Source of the DNA: Chrysoperla carnea
Lineage: Eukaryota; Arthropoda; Insecta; Neuroptera; Chrysopidae
Direction: 5' to 3'
Assembly: GCF_905475395.1 (NCBI RefSeq)
Contig: NC_058337.1
Coordinates: forward strand, 137,785,960 to 137,849,959
DNA: 64,000 bases
In this document: piece after piece, positions 34,501-45,498 of the stretch
Layout of the letters: each line of letters starts with the position of its first letter
Position numbering within the stretch: position 1 is the stretch's first letter
Position numbers and translations under genes: made by a program
Notes under the pieces: generated by a model
Told to the model about the DNA's origin: nothing
What the model saw: only the letters and a program-made list of their open reading frames with translations
Databases searched by the model: none

Positions 34501-36793
34501 TGTCCTTAGTGACACAATGATGGGGAATTATATAACCTGATGAGTTAGTTGCCTTTGACATGTGACATAATGAAATGTATTCATCCATGAATTCGGTATA
34601 CGCCTTGTATTTTTCAGGAAATTTAGACAATCTTTTTTCCAAATTAATAAAGGAAGCGAGTGAACGCTCCTTGTTGAAAAGGGCAGGGAGGCTGCCTGGA
34701 CGAAACGGAAGAGCGACAATGTATCGACCCGTTGAGTCACGCGAATGCGTGTCTTTAAAATGGCGTTCCGCCAAAATATCTGAAGGATTTGAGGGGATGG
34801 AAACCGAAACTTCTTCAGTTTCCCAAAAATTTTGTAAATGATCACTTATTTGAGCAGTGCTCAGAAGTGAAATGGGTTGAGTAGGGGGGTTGCCCTCAAC
34901 AGGACCGATAATTAACCACCCAAAAATACTGTTTATGGCGGAAGGGAATCCCTGAATAGTTTGAGAATCCGTACATGACAATATAGAGGGGAACAAATCT
35001 GCCCCTATTAAGAAATCCGCGGGGGATGATTTATAAAATTGGCTATCTGCCAATTTGAGTGACGTGAAGCGACTGATGACTTCTTGAGACAATTCAACTG
35101 AAGGTAAATTTAACGAAATAGTAGACATGACATATGCAATTGTAGAGACTTTTATGTCAGAATATTTTGACTTTAAAATACACGAAACCGTACCATGACA
35201 AGAGGTTTCGGTGGCGCCAATACCAGAAATTTGAGTTGAAGTGGGTTTGATAGGTAAACCAAGAGCACGACAACATGATAATGAAATAATTGACACTTGG
35301 GAGCCAGGGTCCACAAGTGCCCGAACAGAAAAATAATTACCACTGTGGGTATTAATTAAAATTTGCGCTGTGCCCAGTAAGACCCCTTGTGGGTTTTGGG
35401 CATATGAAGTACATGACAGCGCCGGGATGTCGTTACCGGTGCTGTGAGGGGGTTGAGTGATTGAGGTTGAGGGAGACGCATTCAAGTCCGAAACGGTGGC
35501 TTTGGTTGCCGACGTGACCGGTGATTGAAACCCAGGATGAAGGGTAGTGTGATGTTGATTAGAATCACACTTGCGACATACATTTTTAGAAGCACATTGG
35601 CTTCGAAGATGAGAACCTAAACAATTGAAACAACGAGTAAGTGATTTTAAATATTGATATTTATTCGATAATTCCATTTTTAAAAATGAAGGACAAGCTG
35701 CGAGATTGTGAGGGCCTCTGCAGCGAATACACTTTGAAAAGGAGTTTTGTTTAAATGAAGAAATTTTGTTAGTGTTGTGAGCGGTGTTTACTAAAAATGA
35801 TTTGGGTTTGTTTGCTTTTGGAAACGTTGAGCTACTAGGGCGAGTAGTGGGTAATTGCAACTCTAATGAGCGAAGCTGATTAGTAACAAATGTGATTAAA
35901 TCCGTGTATGACGGAATCTCCTTGTCTGAATGACGTAATTCAAATTCACGGCGCATATTAGTGTCCAGATTATTTAGTGTTAGGTTGAAAAAAATGAAAT
36001 CAATTAAATCTGGTAAATCCATAGAGCGAATAGATTTTACTGCAGTTTCATGAGTGGTGAGAAATGAATTTAAATTATTTAAATTAGACAAATGGGTTGT
36101 CTTGAACTCTAAAATTTTTTGTAAATAAAAACTGGCTATGCGCCTTTTATTGTTGTAGCGAAAACGTAATGCTTCGTATGCTAATGGATAGTTTTCGCTA
36201 GTTAAGGCAAACCCAGAAATCACTGCTGCAGCGTCCCCTTTCAACGAGGTTTTAAGGTAACGAAATTTGCAAATATTGTCCATATGTTTTGAATGGACAA
36301 GGCTGTCAAATATAGAAATAAATTCCAACCAGGAATCTATATCGCCATTGAATTGGGGTAAATTAATACGAGCTAAATTGTTATCTTGTTGAAGAGGTTT
36401 GACTGAATCAACCGATGTTGAATCAGAAACTTTGTTTGGCATTAACGCCTTCATTTTGTGGTAATGCAGCTTGATTGAAAATGTCAACTGATCGTAAGCT
36501 ATTTGAGCTGAAACTGTTTCGATTCGCTTACGTTTTTCTACGGCAGAATTAAATTTCAAAATATCACTTTGAATTGTTTTATGGTTTTCAATGAAGGATG
36601 GCAATTCTTTACATAATAATTCACATTGTAAGAAATCGTCTTGTGTAAGACCCCTTACAGTGTCATACATTGCGTTTACTTGCGCAAAGGCATTTTCACG
36701 ATGAAGGAGTAGGTTTTCCTTCACTGCTTCCATGTTTTCTCCATATTGGAGTAAGCTGTCAATGACTTGTGCCATGCTTGAATGAAAATGCAA
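31541..36793 (-). CDS. BEL/Pao Gag-Pol polyprotein
   Basis: 1750 residues in one frame. Gag region about 1-340 includes the BEL-type block around LPQFNGDIDSWLEFISIFDS. Zinc knuckles follow at about 353-415 (CIRCRGPHNLAAC, CFNCLGSHLRSQC, CRKCDSNQHH). The protease motif is ALVDPGSQVSIIS near 494, with proline after the catalytic Asp rather than Ser/Thr. Reverse transcriptase has YVDDIITG near 895. RNase H-like motifs are FSDASQLGYAAV near 1067 and FTDAHIVLYWL. The integrase has an H-H-C-C zinc finger (HAHLCSLHSG...CPTCYRF, about 1390-1425), then GVDFAGPF, IYSDQGRNF and WEAGVKSAK for the D,D,E core. The BEL-specific C-terminal domain ends at LLPLRGS. No stop or frameshift is present, so the element may be active. 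Confidence 0.96.
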   Translation of the reverse strand: MHFHSSMAQVIDSLLQYGENMEAVKENLLLHRENAFAQVNAMYDTVRGLTQDDFLQCELLCKELPSFIENHKTIQSDILKFNSAVEKRKRIETVSAQIAYDQLTFSIKLHYHKMKALMPNKVSDSTSVDSVKPLQQDNNLARINLPQFNGDIDSWLEFISIFDSLVHSKHMDNICKFRYLKTSLKGDAAAVISGFALTSENYPLAYEALRFRYNNKRRIASFYLQKILEFKTTHLSNLNNLNSFLTTHETAVKSIRSMDLPDLIDFIFFNLTLNNLDTNMRREFELRHSDKEIPSYTDLITFVTNQLRSLELQLPTTRPSSSTFPKANKPKSFLVNTAHNTNKISSFKQNSFSKCIRCRGPHNLAACPSFLKMELSNKYQYLKSLTRCFNCLGSHLRSQCASKNVCRKCDSNQHHTTLHPGFQSPVTSATKATVSDLNASPSTSITQPPHSTGNDIPALSCTSYAQNPQGVLLGTAQILINTHSGNYFSVRALVDPGSQVSIISLSCCRALGLPIKPTSTQISGIGATETSCHGTVSCILKSKYSDIKVSTIAYVMSTISLNLPSVELSQEVISRFTSLKLADSQFYKSSPADFLIGADLFPSILSCTDSQTIQGFPSAINSIFGWLIIGPVEGNPPTQPISLLSTAQISDHLQNFWETEEVSVSIPSNPSDILAERHFKDTHSRDSTGRYIVALPFRPGSLPALFNKERSLASFINLEKRLSKFPEKYKAYTEFMDEYISLCHMSKATNSSGYIIPHHCVTKDTSTSTKLRVVFNASDPGYNKISLNSLLLAGPKLQNDISDILYSFRFNAIALCSDIRQMYRQILVRPEDRIYQHIFYRPSTESDVVEFELNTVTYGLVPSAFLAQRCLKQLVIDEGNHYPLAAQALLHNTYVDDIITGASSPEQAKTLMTQLQTLMSRGGFELRKWTSNDPSILTDLPVDHIETPFMFETETVFKILGLLWDPNTDSFLFQFKSFENVLTKRTLLSHVAGVYDPLGFLAPITFSLKCILQKLWLDHSGWDDPVPPHIRQIWDLHQQNMYLVAQIRIPRFIAPSESRSVWLAGFSDASQLGYAAVLYLCCDDGYSITSNLFAAKTKVAPLKTLSIPRLELCGALLLSKLVSSVRQTMPNLFKIPPRLFTDAHIVLYWLNTPPHLLKVYVANRVVAIQQITQHMCWSYIHTSVNPADIASRGLTPDQFCKPTQHNLWFHGPSLISEPLSQWPPPFTDTISNIAELPEIKPLVLAANLITPDQMLELFSHFSSWTRLIRVVAWMLRFIKQCKARLQHLEPISGPLSVTELDFAKIKIIHITQKYYYSSEIRLLSAHKALKGSLSSLSPFLDSSSIIRVGGRLNRSPLSSASKHPILLPKLAHISQLICVHAHLCSLHSGPRAVQASVQAVYWIPGLRGLVRKVIRNCPTCYRFRAVPFAPQMAALPESRVTPSKPFSHTGVDFAGPFIVKSGNPRKPRLTKGYLCIFVCFSTKCVHLEFASELTTQCFLAALDRFVARRSLPSDIYSDQGRNFLGASRLLNEISIFLQENRENISDYLSLKSVQWHFNCAYAPWFGGLWEAGVKSAKSLLKRMFKESSYSVEDYFTIFARIEAVLNSRPLCDLPADPSEASSYLTPGHFLTGTPLTSLPERYPPCEQPVRDRWLNLRRLVQSFWKRWSKEYLNTLIQRNKWKSPAATPEVGDVVLVKGDQTPPLSWPIGRIIRLHMSADGIPRVADLKLADQQVVTRAVARLLPLRGSIE

Positions 36794-37627
36794 ATAAAAT
36801 TGAAAAAAGGAATAATATTAATTGATGAAGGATTGATAAAACAATCAAATGACTTTAAATAATTAAAATATTATTGATAAGCGATACGTTGATGATCTCA
36901 ATCGAACTACAGAACCACTGAAATTAAATTTGTTTGAAATCAAAAGAAAATTTTAATAAATTATAACAAATCAGCATACGCTACCCGGAAACTCAATATT
37001 ATATGAAATGAAATTCGTTTTGAAAAAAAAACTCGAATACTTGAGAGTGAAAATCAATGAATGAATAATGAATTTATTTGATACCCAAGAATGAACAATT
37101 TAAACTTTTTAGAATACAATGGTGAATTGAAAAAAAAAAAAAAATGTGAAATTAATTAATGTAAAAAAAAATCAATCAAAGTCAATAACCATACGTTTAC
37201 GAATTTTCCCAAGAAATTGAAACTAATTAAATCAATTGAGTATTATAATAATATTGAATTAATACGAACTTTTAATCAAATGCGATTTAATTAAAAGAAT
37301 TTTAAATTTTTTCAGAAAAATTGAAATTAACAATTAAAGTCAAAAAAAAGTAAATTATTTACATTTATTTTTGAAATGTCATTTAATAAATTTTGACAAT
37401 TGGAAAAAAAAAATGTAAATATTATGATTTGTGATTTGAACAAAAAATAGTCAATAGTGACATCTATTTTATGAAAAGAGTAGTTTTATTATTTGTCAAA
37501 TTTGAAAAATGAAAAATGACGTCGAATATTGTTTTTCAAAGAAGCATGAACTATTACATAATTTGTTTGTCAAGAACAAAAACACGAAAAAACACGTGAT
37601 TATTTGAATTGAATGAAAAAAACGTAT

Positions 37628-37645
37628 ATCCGGCTCGAAGGACCA
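37628..37645 (-). other. Primer-binding site, tRNA-Tyr type
   Basis: The minus strand reads TGGTCCTTCGAGCCGGAT, four bases inside the 5' LTR. Its complement ends CGAAGGACCA, the 3' end of a tRNA whose 5' acceptor strand would be CCTTCGA, as in eukaryotic tRNA-Tyr. Confidence 0.85.
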
Positions 37646-37649
37646 AAAA

Positions 37650-38502
37650 TGTTGGGGCGTTGATCGCTGGTTCACAAAAATTAAAATATTTCCCAACACT
37701 CAGCGATTTTAAGAAGGTTTGAGAGCTGTTGGACTGTATAACAAAAATATGTACTCACCAGTTTTTTATGCAGGTTGATGGTAGAAGAATAAAAGTTGTT
37801 ATTTAAAGGTTTGATATGGATAAAGTCAGGAAGAAGGGAATTTAGGGTAAATTATCAAACCTTTACGTTGTATTTGTTCACGCCTTTTTGTTTTACTGTT
37901 GGTTATTGACTTTTAATTGATGAAAATGGTAGTTTGCGTTAAATCCCGCAATGGCGGGAAAAAATATGTAAAATGTTTAATGCACTGCACTAAAAACACA
38001 TGGTTCACTGAGAACTATTCGAATTTAAATCCAAAATTAAATTTGATTATCAAGATAAATATCGATTTCGAAATTAAACTTTAACACATTGTTAAATAGC
38101 AAATTTAAATGTAGAAAACCACACGTTTCTACATTGAAAAACAAACACTTGAAATTGAAACTTTAGAAAATGAGAACAGAATCACTGACTCGACTTTTAA
38201 ATTATATTTTTAGATTGATTAATTAAATCAACCGAAAGAAACGATCTATTCAGATCAAGAAACTAATTAATTGTGATTTTTTTTAAAATAAAAGATTATG
38301 AACACACATCGGTCGATCCATGGCATGGATCGACCGATTCAAACAAGTGTTCAAAAACAACTTATGCAACACAAGAAGTGTGTTAGGTAGACTCATAGTC
38401 ACCACAGCGGAAGTTTGGTAAAGTCAGTTAATACCAACCTGGTATTAATTAAAATCACCAAAGAAAAAAGTAAAAACACTAACTTGTGAAATATCCCTAA
38501 CA
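37650..38502 (-). repeat. BEL 5' LTR
   Basis: Same length and, by eye, same sequence as the other LTR, at a constant offset of 7492 bases, including the palindrome (38308-38338). Transcription would run leftwards into the primer site. Confidence 0.95.
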
Positions 38503-38507
38503 CCCAG

Positions 38508-38617
38508 TCAGTAGGATTTTTTTTATTTCCAAGCCAAGTTTGTAGTTGCAAGTATGCCCTGAATACATGTTCTTTTGCAGCTCCTTCGGTAGGTGGTAGT
38601 TTTTCTTGCTTAACTAG
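38508..38617 (-). pseudogene. Decayed CXC-type repeat-protein frame, 5' part
   Basis: Minus-strand open frame with KLPPTEGAAKEHVFRAYLQ and TWLGNKKNPTD. It is closed upstream by a stop at 38618-38620 and interrupted downstream by the BEL element. Excising the element and one copy of the 5-bp duplication leaves this frame continuous with 30157-30064. Family assignment is from memory of the motif order, not from a search. Confidence 0.6.
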
Positions 38618-38689
38618 CTATGGTAGTTTTTCTAGCGTACATCTAGCTTGACTAGATATATCACTGATAAAAAAATCGTAATCAAAATT

Positions 38690-39130
38690 TTATGTCTCAT
38701 GTATATGAGACAACTTTCACACAATATTACAAATATGTAATTTGTATTGCATAAAACATAACAAAGTGGAAATGGATATGAAATTTGATTATTATATAAT
38801 TTTTCAGTTTTTTGAATACAGTAATATATTTTTATTTTTTTATATGAAATTTGATGTCCTTACGAAAAAATGGCCGTCGCAGAAATTGCCTAACGTTAAA
38901 AAAACCTTTTTGAGCGACTTAAAAATGAGGTCTTCATTACCGAAAAACGTGAATTTCTCAGAAACTACTTGACATAGAAAAAAAACGATGCTATTAGGAA
39001 ATAAAATAGATTCAATTGTATCAAAATGCATAAATATTGCATATTTTTCGCGGAATAAAAAATTTAAAAAAAAAAAATGGTTTTTACATCTTACTCGAAA
39101 ATTTTGAGGTTATGTTAAAAAAATGATAGG
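38690..39130 (-). repeat. Dispersed repeat family F2, inverted partial copy
   Basis: Reverse complement of about 27840-28230: it carries TATATAATTTTTCAGTTTTT, TGGAAATGGATATGAAATTT and TTTTCGCGGAATAAAAAATT. The copy ends exactly beside the start of the large foldback element. Confidence 0.75.
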
Positions 39131-39140
39131 AATAATAGCT

Positions 39141-42100
39141 AGCTCCGTATACTTAGCAGATAAAATTGTTATTTTTCACTCAAACTATTTCCATTCATTT
39201 GGGAATCGTTTGGGAGGATTTGGGAATATAATTTTAGAATTTGGGAATTATTAGTTTTCCTGTAATTAATGATTCTATTTTCAGCGTATAGTTAGCAGGT
39301 AGGAAATTAAATCCACTTAATTTTTATGTTATTCGAAAGGAAATCATTTGGGAATTACGATAAACGCGGTTTCAGAGTTTGGGAATGTATAATTAATTAA
39401 TTACACCTATTTTTTAGTTGATTGATAGGTTATGTTAATTAACCGTACACCTGAACAGCTCCGTATAGCTAGCAGATAAAATTGTTATTTTTCACTCAAA
39501 CTATTTCCATTCATTTGGGAATCGTTTGGGAGGATTTGGGAATATAATTTTAGAATTTGGGAATTATTAGTTTTCCTGTAATTAATGATTCTTTTTTCAG
39601 CGTATAGTTAGCAGGTAGGAAATTAAATCCACTTAATTTTATGTTATTCGAAAGGAAATCGTTTGGGAATAACGTTAAACACGGTTTCAGAGTTTGGGAA
39701 TGTATAATTAATTAATTACACCTATTTTTTAGTTGATTGATAGGTTATGTTAATTAACCGTACACCTGAACCATTAATTGTTATATAGCAGTATGGCGCC
39801 AATATTCAAATATTACTGAATAATTTATTTTATAATTTATGTAAATGTTAAGTTTTATTTTACCTTAAAACTGTTCTTATTCAATTGGAAATCGTTTGGG
39901 AAGATTTAGGAATTTATTTTTATTATTTAGGACTGATTAGTTTTCATGTAATTAATTAGTTTTTCAAAGCGTATACTTAGAAGGTAAAAAATTAAATTTT
40001 CGCCATTTTTACGTTATTTGATAATAATTTACATGGAGACTAATCTAATTAATTTGGGAATCACATTAAACACGGTTTCATCATTTGGGACACTAAAATT
40101 ATTTAATTAATTACATTTATTTTTTAGTTGATTTTTTGTGGTTATATTAATGGCGGCAATATTCAAATGTTACTTCATTGACAATAATTTTGTTTTTTTA
40201 ATTTATGTAAATGTTAAGTTTTAGTTTTCATTAAAACTATTCTTATTCAATTGGGAATCGTTTGGGAAGATTTAGGAATATAATTTTATTATTTAGGACT
40301 GATTAGTTTTCATTTAATTAATTAGTTCTTCAAAGCGTATACTTAGAAGGTAAAAAATTAAATTTTCGCCATTTTTACGTTATTTGATAATAATTTACAT
40401 GGAGACTAATCTAATTAATTTGGGAATCACATTAAACACGGTTTCATCATTTGGGACACTAAAATTATTTAATTAATTACATTTATTTTTTAGTTGATTT
40501 TTTGTGTTTATATTAATGGCGGCAATATTCAAATGTTACTTCATTGACAATAATTTTGTTTTTTTAATTTATGTAAATGTTAAGTTTTAGTTTTCATTAA
40601 AACTATTCTTATTCAATTGGGAATCGTTTGGGAAGATTTAGGAATATAATTTTTTTATTTAGGACTGATTAGTTTTCATTTAATTAATTAGTTTTTCAAA
40701 GCGTATACTTAGAAGGTAAAAAATTAAATTTTCACCATTTTTACGTTATTTGATAATAATTTACATGGAGACTAATCTAATTAATTTGGGAATCACATTA
40801 AACACGGTTTCATCATTTGGGAAAGTATAATTAATTTATTAATTACATTTATTTTTTAGTTGATTTTTTTGTGGTTATATTAATGGCGGCAATATTCAAA
40901 TGCTACTTCATTGACAATAATTTTGTTTTTTTAATTTATGTAAATGTTAAGCTTTATTTTTCATTAAAACTATTCTTATTCAATTGGAAATCGTTTGGGA
41001 AGATTTAGGAATATATTTTTATTATTTAGGACTGATTAGTTTTCATTTAATTAATTAGTTCTTCAAAGCGTATACTTAGAGGGTAAAAAATTAAATTTTC
41101 ACCATTTTTACGTTATTTGATAATAATTTACATGGAGACTAATCTAATTAATTTGGGAATCATATTAATCACGGTTTCATCATTTGGGAATTTATAAATT
41201 TATATTTATAATTTTGACCGGATATTTATAAATTTGACCGAAGATTTTAAGTTCAATGAAAAGCTCAATCTACTCCGTAATTGGTAACAGATAGAGAAAC
41301 ACTTTAAATTAGAAAGTTTTTATGGTTAAAAATGTAACATTTTTGTTCGAAACATTTGCCGAAAACAGTATAATTAACGAAAAAACGGACTGAAAAGTTT
41401 TACCCAAAATAATTATTACCCAAAATAATTATAATTGTTTCTACGGCATCAAGACACTCTTCGAAATATATTTTCCAATAATTCCAATGAAAGTGGTTTA
41501 TTTTTCCATAAAAAATCATTTTTTGTTCAAATTGGAATGAAGAAACACGCAAAAAATTAAAACTCTGTCTTAACTATTCGGTTATTTACAAAAAAAAAAG
41601 TGCTCGGCTAATGTTTGCAAGTTATGGATCAGACTGAATTTTTCGAGTTTTACGTATATATCAAGTTAAAAACTCTGTAAAATGCTCAAACCAACTCAAC
41701 CAAATTTGTGAAATTATATAGTACAAAAAGAAAACCAAATTAAATACATTTCAAATACCTCCTATGCTAGCTTGTATCTGTACCTACTATATGAGAATAA
41801 ATATTTTATTTACAATTTTATCAATACAAATGCAGTTTTTATTGATGATCAATTTATTTATCTTTATTAGAATAAACAGTTAGACTATCAATAATTTTCC
41901 TTCCTATCCACATCCTATCCACACTTCACACTTCCTAATTAACACTTCTTTTATTGGACGAATTATTAATCTTTAATAAAAATTTGAAAGTAGTTTCGCA
42001 TAAAGCATTAATCTGCACCTACATAAAAAATGATACAAATGATCATATAGAAAATATCCATTGAATATTTTGACATTAATCAGTCCCAAATAATAAAATT

Positions 42101-44240
42101 CCAAAATCTGAATATTTTGACATTAATCACTCCCAAAACACTTCAAACAAACCTTCACAAACGATTCCTGATCTTCGAAAATTTCCCGATTAAATAAAAA
42201 TAGTTTTAATGTCAAATAAACATTTACATAAATTAAAAAAAAAAATTTTTGTCAATGAAGTAACATTTGAATATTGCCGCCATTAATATAACCACAAAAA
42301 AATCAACTAAAAAATAAATGTAATTAATAAATTAATTATACTTTCCCAAATGATGAAACCGTGTTTAATGTGATTCCCAAATTAATTAGATTAGTCTCCA
42401 TGTAAATCATTATCAAATAACGTAAAAATGGTGAAAATTTAATTTTTTACCTTCTAAGTATACGCTTTGAAGAACTAATTAATTAAATGAAAACTAATCA
42501 GTCCTAAATAAAAAAATTATATTCCTAAATCTTCCCAAACGATTCCCAATTGAATAAGAATAGTTTTAATGAAAACTAAAACTTAACATTTACATAAATT
42601 AAAAAAACAAAATTATTGTCAATGAAGTAACATTTGAATATTGCCGCCATTAATATAACCACAAAAAATCAACTAAAAAATAAATGTAATTAATTAAATA
42701 ATTTTAGTGTCCCAAATGATGAAACCGTGTTTAATGTGATTCCCAAATAAATTAGATTAGTCTCCATGTAAATCATTATCAAATAACGTAAAAATGGTGA
42801 AAATTTAATTTTTTACCTTCTAAGTATACGCTTTGAAGAACTAATTAATTAAATGAAAACTAATCAGTCCTAAATAATAAAATTATATTCCTAAATCTTC
42901 CCAAACGATTCCCAATTGAATAAGAATAGTTTTAATGAAAAATAAAACTTAAATTTTACATAAATTAAAAAAACAAAATTATTGTCAATGAAGTAACATT
43001 TGAATATTGCCGCCATTAATATAACCACAAAAAATCAACTAAAAAATAAATGTAATTAAATAATTTTAGTGTCCCAAATGATGAAACCGTGTTTAATGTG
43101 ATTCCCAAATTAATTAGATTAGTCTCCATGTAAATTATTATCAAATAACGTAAAAATGGTGAAAATTTAATTTTTTACCTTCTAAGTATACGCTTTGAAG
43201 AACTAATTAATTAAATGAAAACTAATCAGTCCTAAATAATAAAAATATATTCCCAAATCTTCCCAAACGATTTCCAATTGAATAAGAACAGTTTTAAGGT
43301 AAAATAAAACTTAACATTTACATAAATTATAAAATAAATTATTCAGTAATATTTGAATATCGACATCGAGTTTCAAGTATATGCTATAAACTCTTATGAA
43401 GCAGGGATCAGGCGTACTTGAGTTTGCGAAATTATATCAATTAAAAACGGGAATGCATTAAACACCATATATTATCTATGCCAATATAGTGATAATATAT
43501 CGTATTTTCAAATGAAGTAACATTTGAATATTGCCGCCATTAATATAACCACAAAAAATCAACTAAAAAATAAATGTAATATATATTAAATAAATTAATT
43601 ATACTTTCCCAAATGATGAAACCGTGTTTAATGTGATTCCCAAATTAGTTAGATTAGTCTCCATGTAAATTATTATCAAATAACGTAAAAATGGTGAAAA
43701 TTTAATTTTTTAGCTTCTAAGTATACGCTTTGAAGAACTAATTAATTAAATGAAAACTAATCAGTTATAAATAATAAAAATATATTCCTAAATCTTCCCA
43801 AACGATTTACAATTGAATAAGAACAGTTTTAAGGCAAAATAAAACTTAACATTTACATAAATTATAAAATAAATTATTCAGTAATATTTGAATATTGGCG
43901 CCATACTGCTATATAACAATTAATGGTTCAGGTGTACGGTTAATTAACATAACCTATCAATCAACTAAAAAATAGATGTAATTAATTAATTATACATTCC
44001 CAAACTCTGAAACCGTGTTTATCGTAATTCCCAAATGATTTCCTTTCGAATAACATAAAAATTAAGTGGATTTAATTTCCTACCTGCTAACTATACGCTG
44101 AAAAAAGAATCATTAATTACAGGAAAACTAATAATTCCCAAATTCTAAAATTATATTCCCAAATCCTCCCAAACGATTCCCAAATGAATGGAAATAGTTT
44201 GAGTGAAAAATAACAATTTTATCTGCTAAGTATACGGAGC
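39141..44240. mobile_element. 5.1-kb foldback element with satellite-like arms
   Basis: Ends GCTCCGTATACTTAGCAGAT and ATCTGCTAAGTATACGGAGC are perfect inverted repeats. The left arm has two ~315-bp end units (39141 and about 39456), then ~366-bp units recurring at 39885, 40251, 40617 and 40984 (position of the AATTGG word). The right arm repeats the series in reverse at 42547, 42913, 43275 and 43810, then an end unit to 44240. A ~170-bp insertion at about 43364-43515 interrupts the right arm. The loop, about 41190-42180, is non-coding. There is no transposase. The structure is that of Foldback-type elements, whose arms are tandem arrays. Confidence 0.92.
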
Positions 44241-44251
44241 TCCTTAAGGAC

Positions 44252-44452
44252 CCACAATAAAAATATTATTATTTGTTTCAAGGTGATGCGGCCTTTTTCG
44301 GAGTTTTGTAATTAATTTTTTAATTTTAAGAGTTTTTAATTTTAAGAGGTTTAATGCTACTGAAGAGGATTGCCAAAGCAATCGAAACCGGTCTAGCTAG
44401 TTAATAATTTTATAATCTAGCTAAATATTTTTATTGTGGGTCCTTAAAGATG
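44252..44452. repeat. About 200-bp inverted-repeat element with hammerhead-like core
   Basis: Ends CCTTAAGGACCCACAATAAA and ATTTTTATTGTGGGTCCTTA are inverted. The middle (44357-44397) reads CTACTGAAGAG, a 6-bp hairpin GATTGC/GCAATC, then GAAACCGGTC. This resembles the CUGANGA...GAAA...GUC core of hammerhead ribozymes, but one extra base separates the core from stem II, so it may be inactive or a chance match. Confidence 0.55.
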
Positions 44453-44459
44453 TATACAA

Positions 44460-45139
44460 AATTTCAGCTCAATCGGTTGAGGATAACTGCTTCAAAATTG
44501 AGTTGCAAGATTTCATCCGGACAAACATACAAACATACATACATAAGTATATTGCAAGTTAAATAAAAGCTTGTAAAATGAGGTGTTTCCATCTAAGATT
44601 TTAAAGTTGACCCTTATTACAGGCTAGGGGATGAACTTGAGGGTTCAATTTTAATTTCTTTAGATTGTTTTTTTAAATATTGTACACATATTTTTTCGTT
44701 TTTCAAATTGTTTTTCACAAGTTTTTTTATGTCTTGACCATGGATATAGGAATATTTTATAAGGGATCGAAAATACGTCGATTAATTTTCAATAATAAAT
44801 TTCAACGTATTATAGAATTTTTTAAATATGAAATTAATGTAAAAATTTATTTGGGGAAATTATTACTTATTTATGTATTGAATTATGTACCCGTGAACCT
44901 AATCTTAATTTAAATAAGTGAAGTTTTATTTTTATTATTTTACGAATTATTTACGATATATTCTTTAGGTAATTAGTCGGTCATAGGAATATTAAAGGTA
45001 TATTCCTTCATCCAAGGGTAATTAGTTAAAAATATTATATTTTTAAATTTATTTAAAAAAAAAATACATTTTTTTCTTTAGGGTAAAAGATTTTACTTTA
45101 AATAGAAAGATTTTTTGCTCGGGCCAATCTACAATACAC
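44460..45139. other. Intergenic, nothing recognised
   Basis: The 77-codon frame at 44680-44913 is hydrophobic and AT-driven with no motif, so it is not called. No repeat boundary was found. Confidence 0.45.
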
Positions 45140-45345
45140 GCAGAATTCGTTACCCATTTAAATTTTCCCGCAATTGAGAGTGCGAACAGCCGCAACCAAT
45201 CAAAAGCAGGCATATTGTTTGAGGCAATCTAAAACCATGGATATAGAAATATTAAAATCTAAAACATACGAAATATTGTCGTTCTATTTGAATTTCCCGC
45301 AAATGAGAGCCGCAGCCAATTAAAAGTAGGCACATTGCTTCCCCC
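45140..45345 (+). promoter_or_regulatory. Duplicated CCAAT-containing segment upstream of DNALI1
   Basis: Two related segments contain AACCAATCAAAAGCAGGCAT (about 45196) and AGCCAATTAAAAGTAGGCAC (about 45313), each preceded by a TTTCCCGCAA word. They place two CCAAT-like boxes a few hundred bases before the DNALI1 start. The duplication is clear; the promoter role is inferred from position. Confidence 0.45.
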
Positions 45346-45498
45346 CTGAGTGATACACCCCCCTCGTCTAAAGTAGGACTTTATACTACATCCCTACTAT
45401 AATTACTAGATCCGTGGTCTTGATCCACACTTTTTAAAAACCCTGTATCCTGTATAATAATATCTAAAAATGTATTTATATCTATAACATCGGAATTC

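Larger units (their letters stand above)
30158..38502 (-). mobile_element. Complete BEL/Pao LTR retrotransposon, 8345 bp
   Basis: Two 853-bp LTRs (30158-31010 and 37650-38502), each TG...CA, bracket a single Gag-Pol frame on the minus strand. CCCAG flanks both sides (30153-30157 and 38503-38507), a 5-bp target duplication typical of BEL/Pao. The primer site matches the 3' end of tRNA-Tyr, and a G-run lies near the 3' LTR. I saw no difference between the LTRs by eye, which implies very recent insertion. No envelope-like frame is convincing. Confidence 0.97.

Noticed and set aside
39141..44240. Possibility that the regular repeats are a CRISPR array or centromeric satellite
   Set aside because: Units are ~366 bp with no unique spacers, and the array is mirrored around a loop with terminal inverted repeats, so it is a foldback element.
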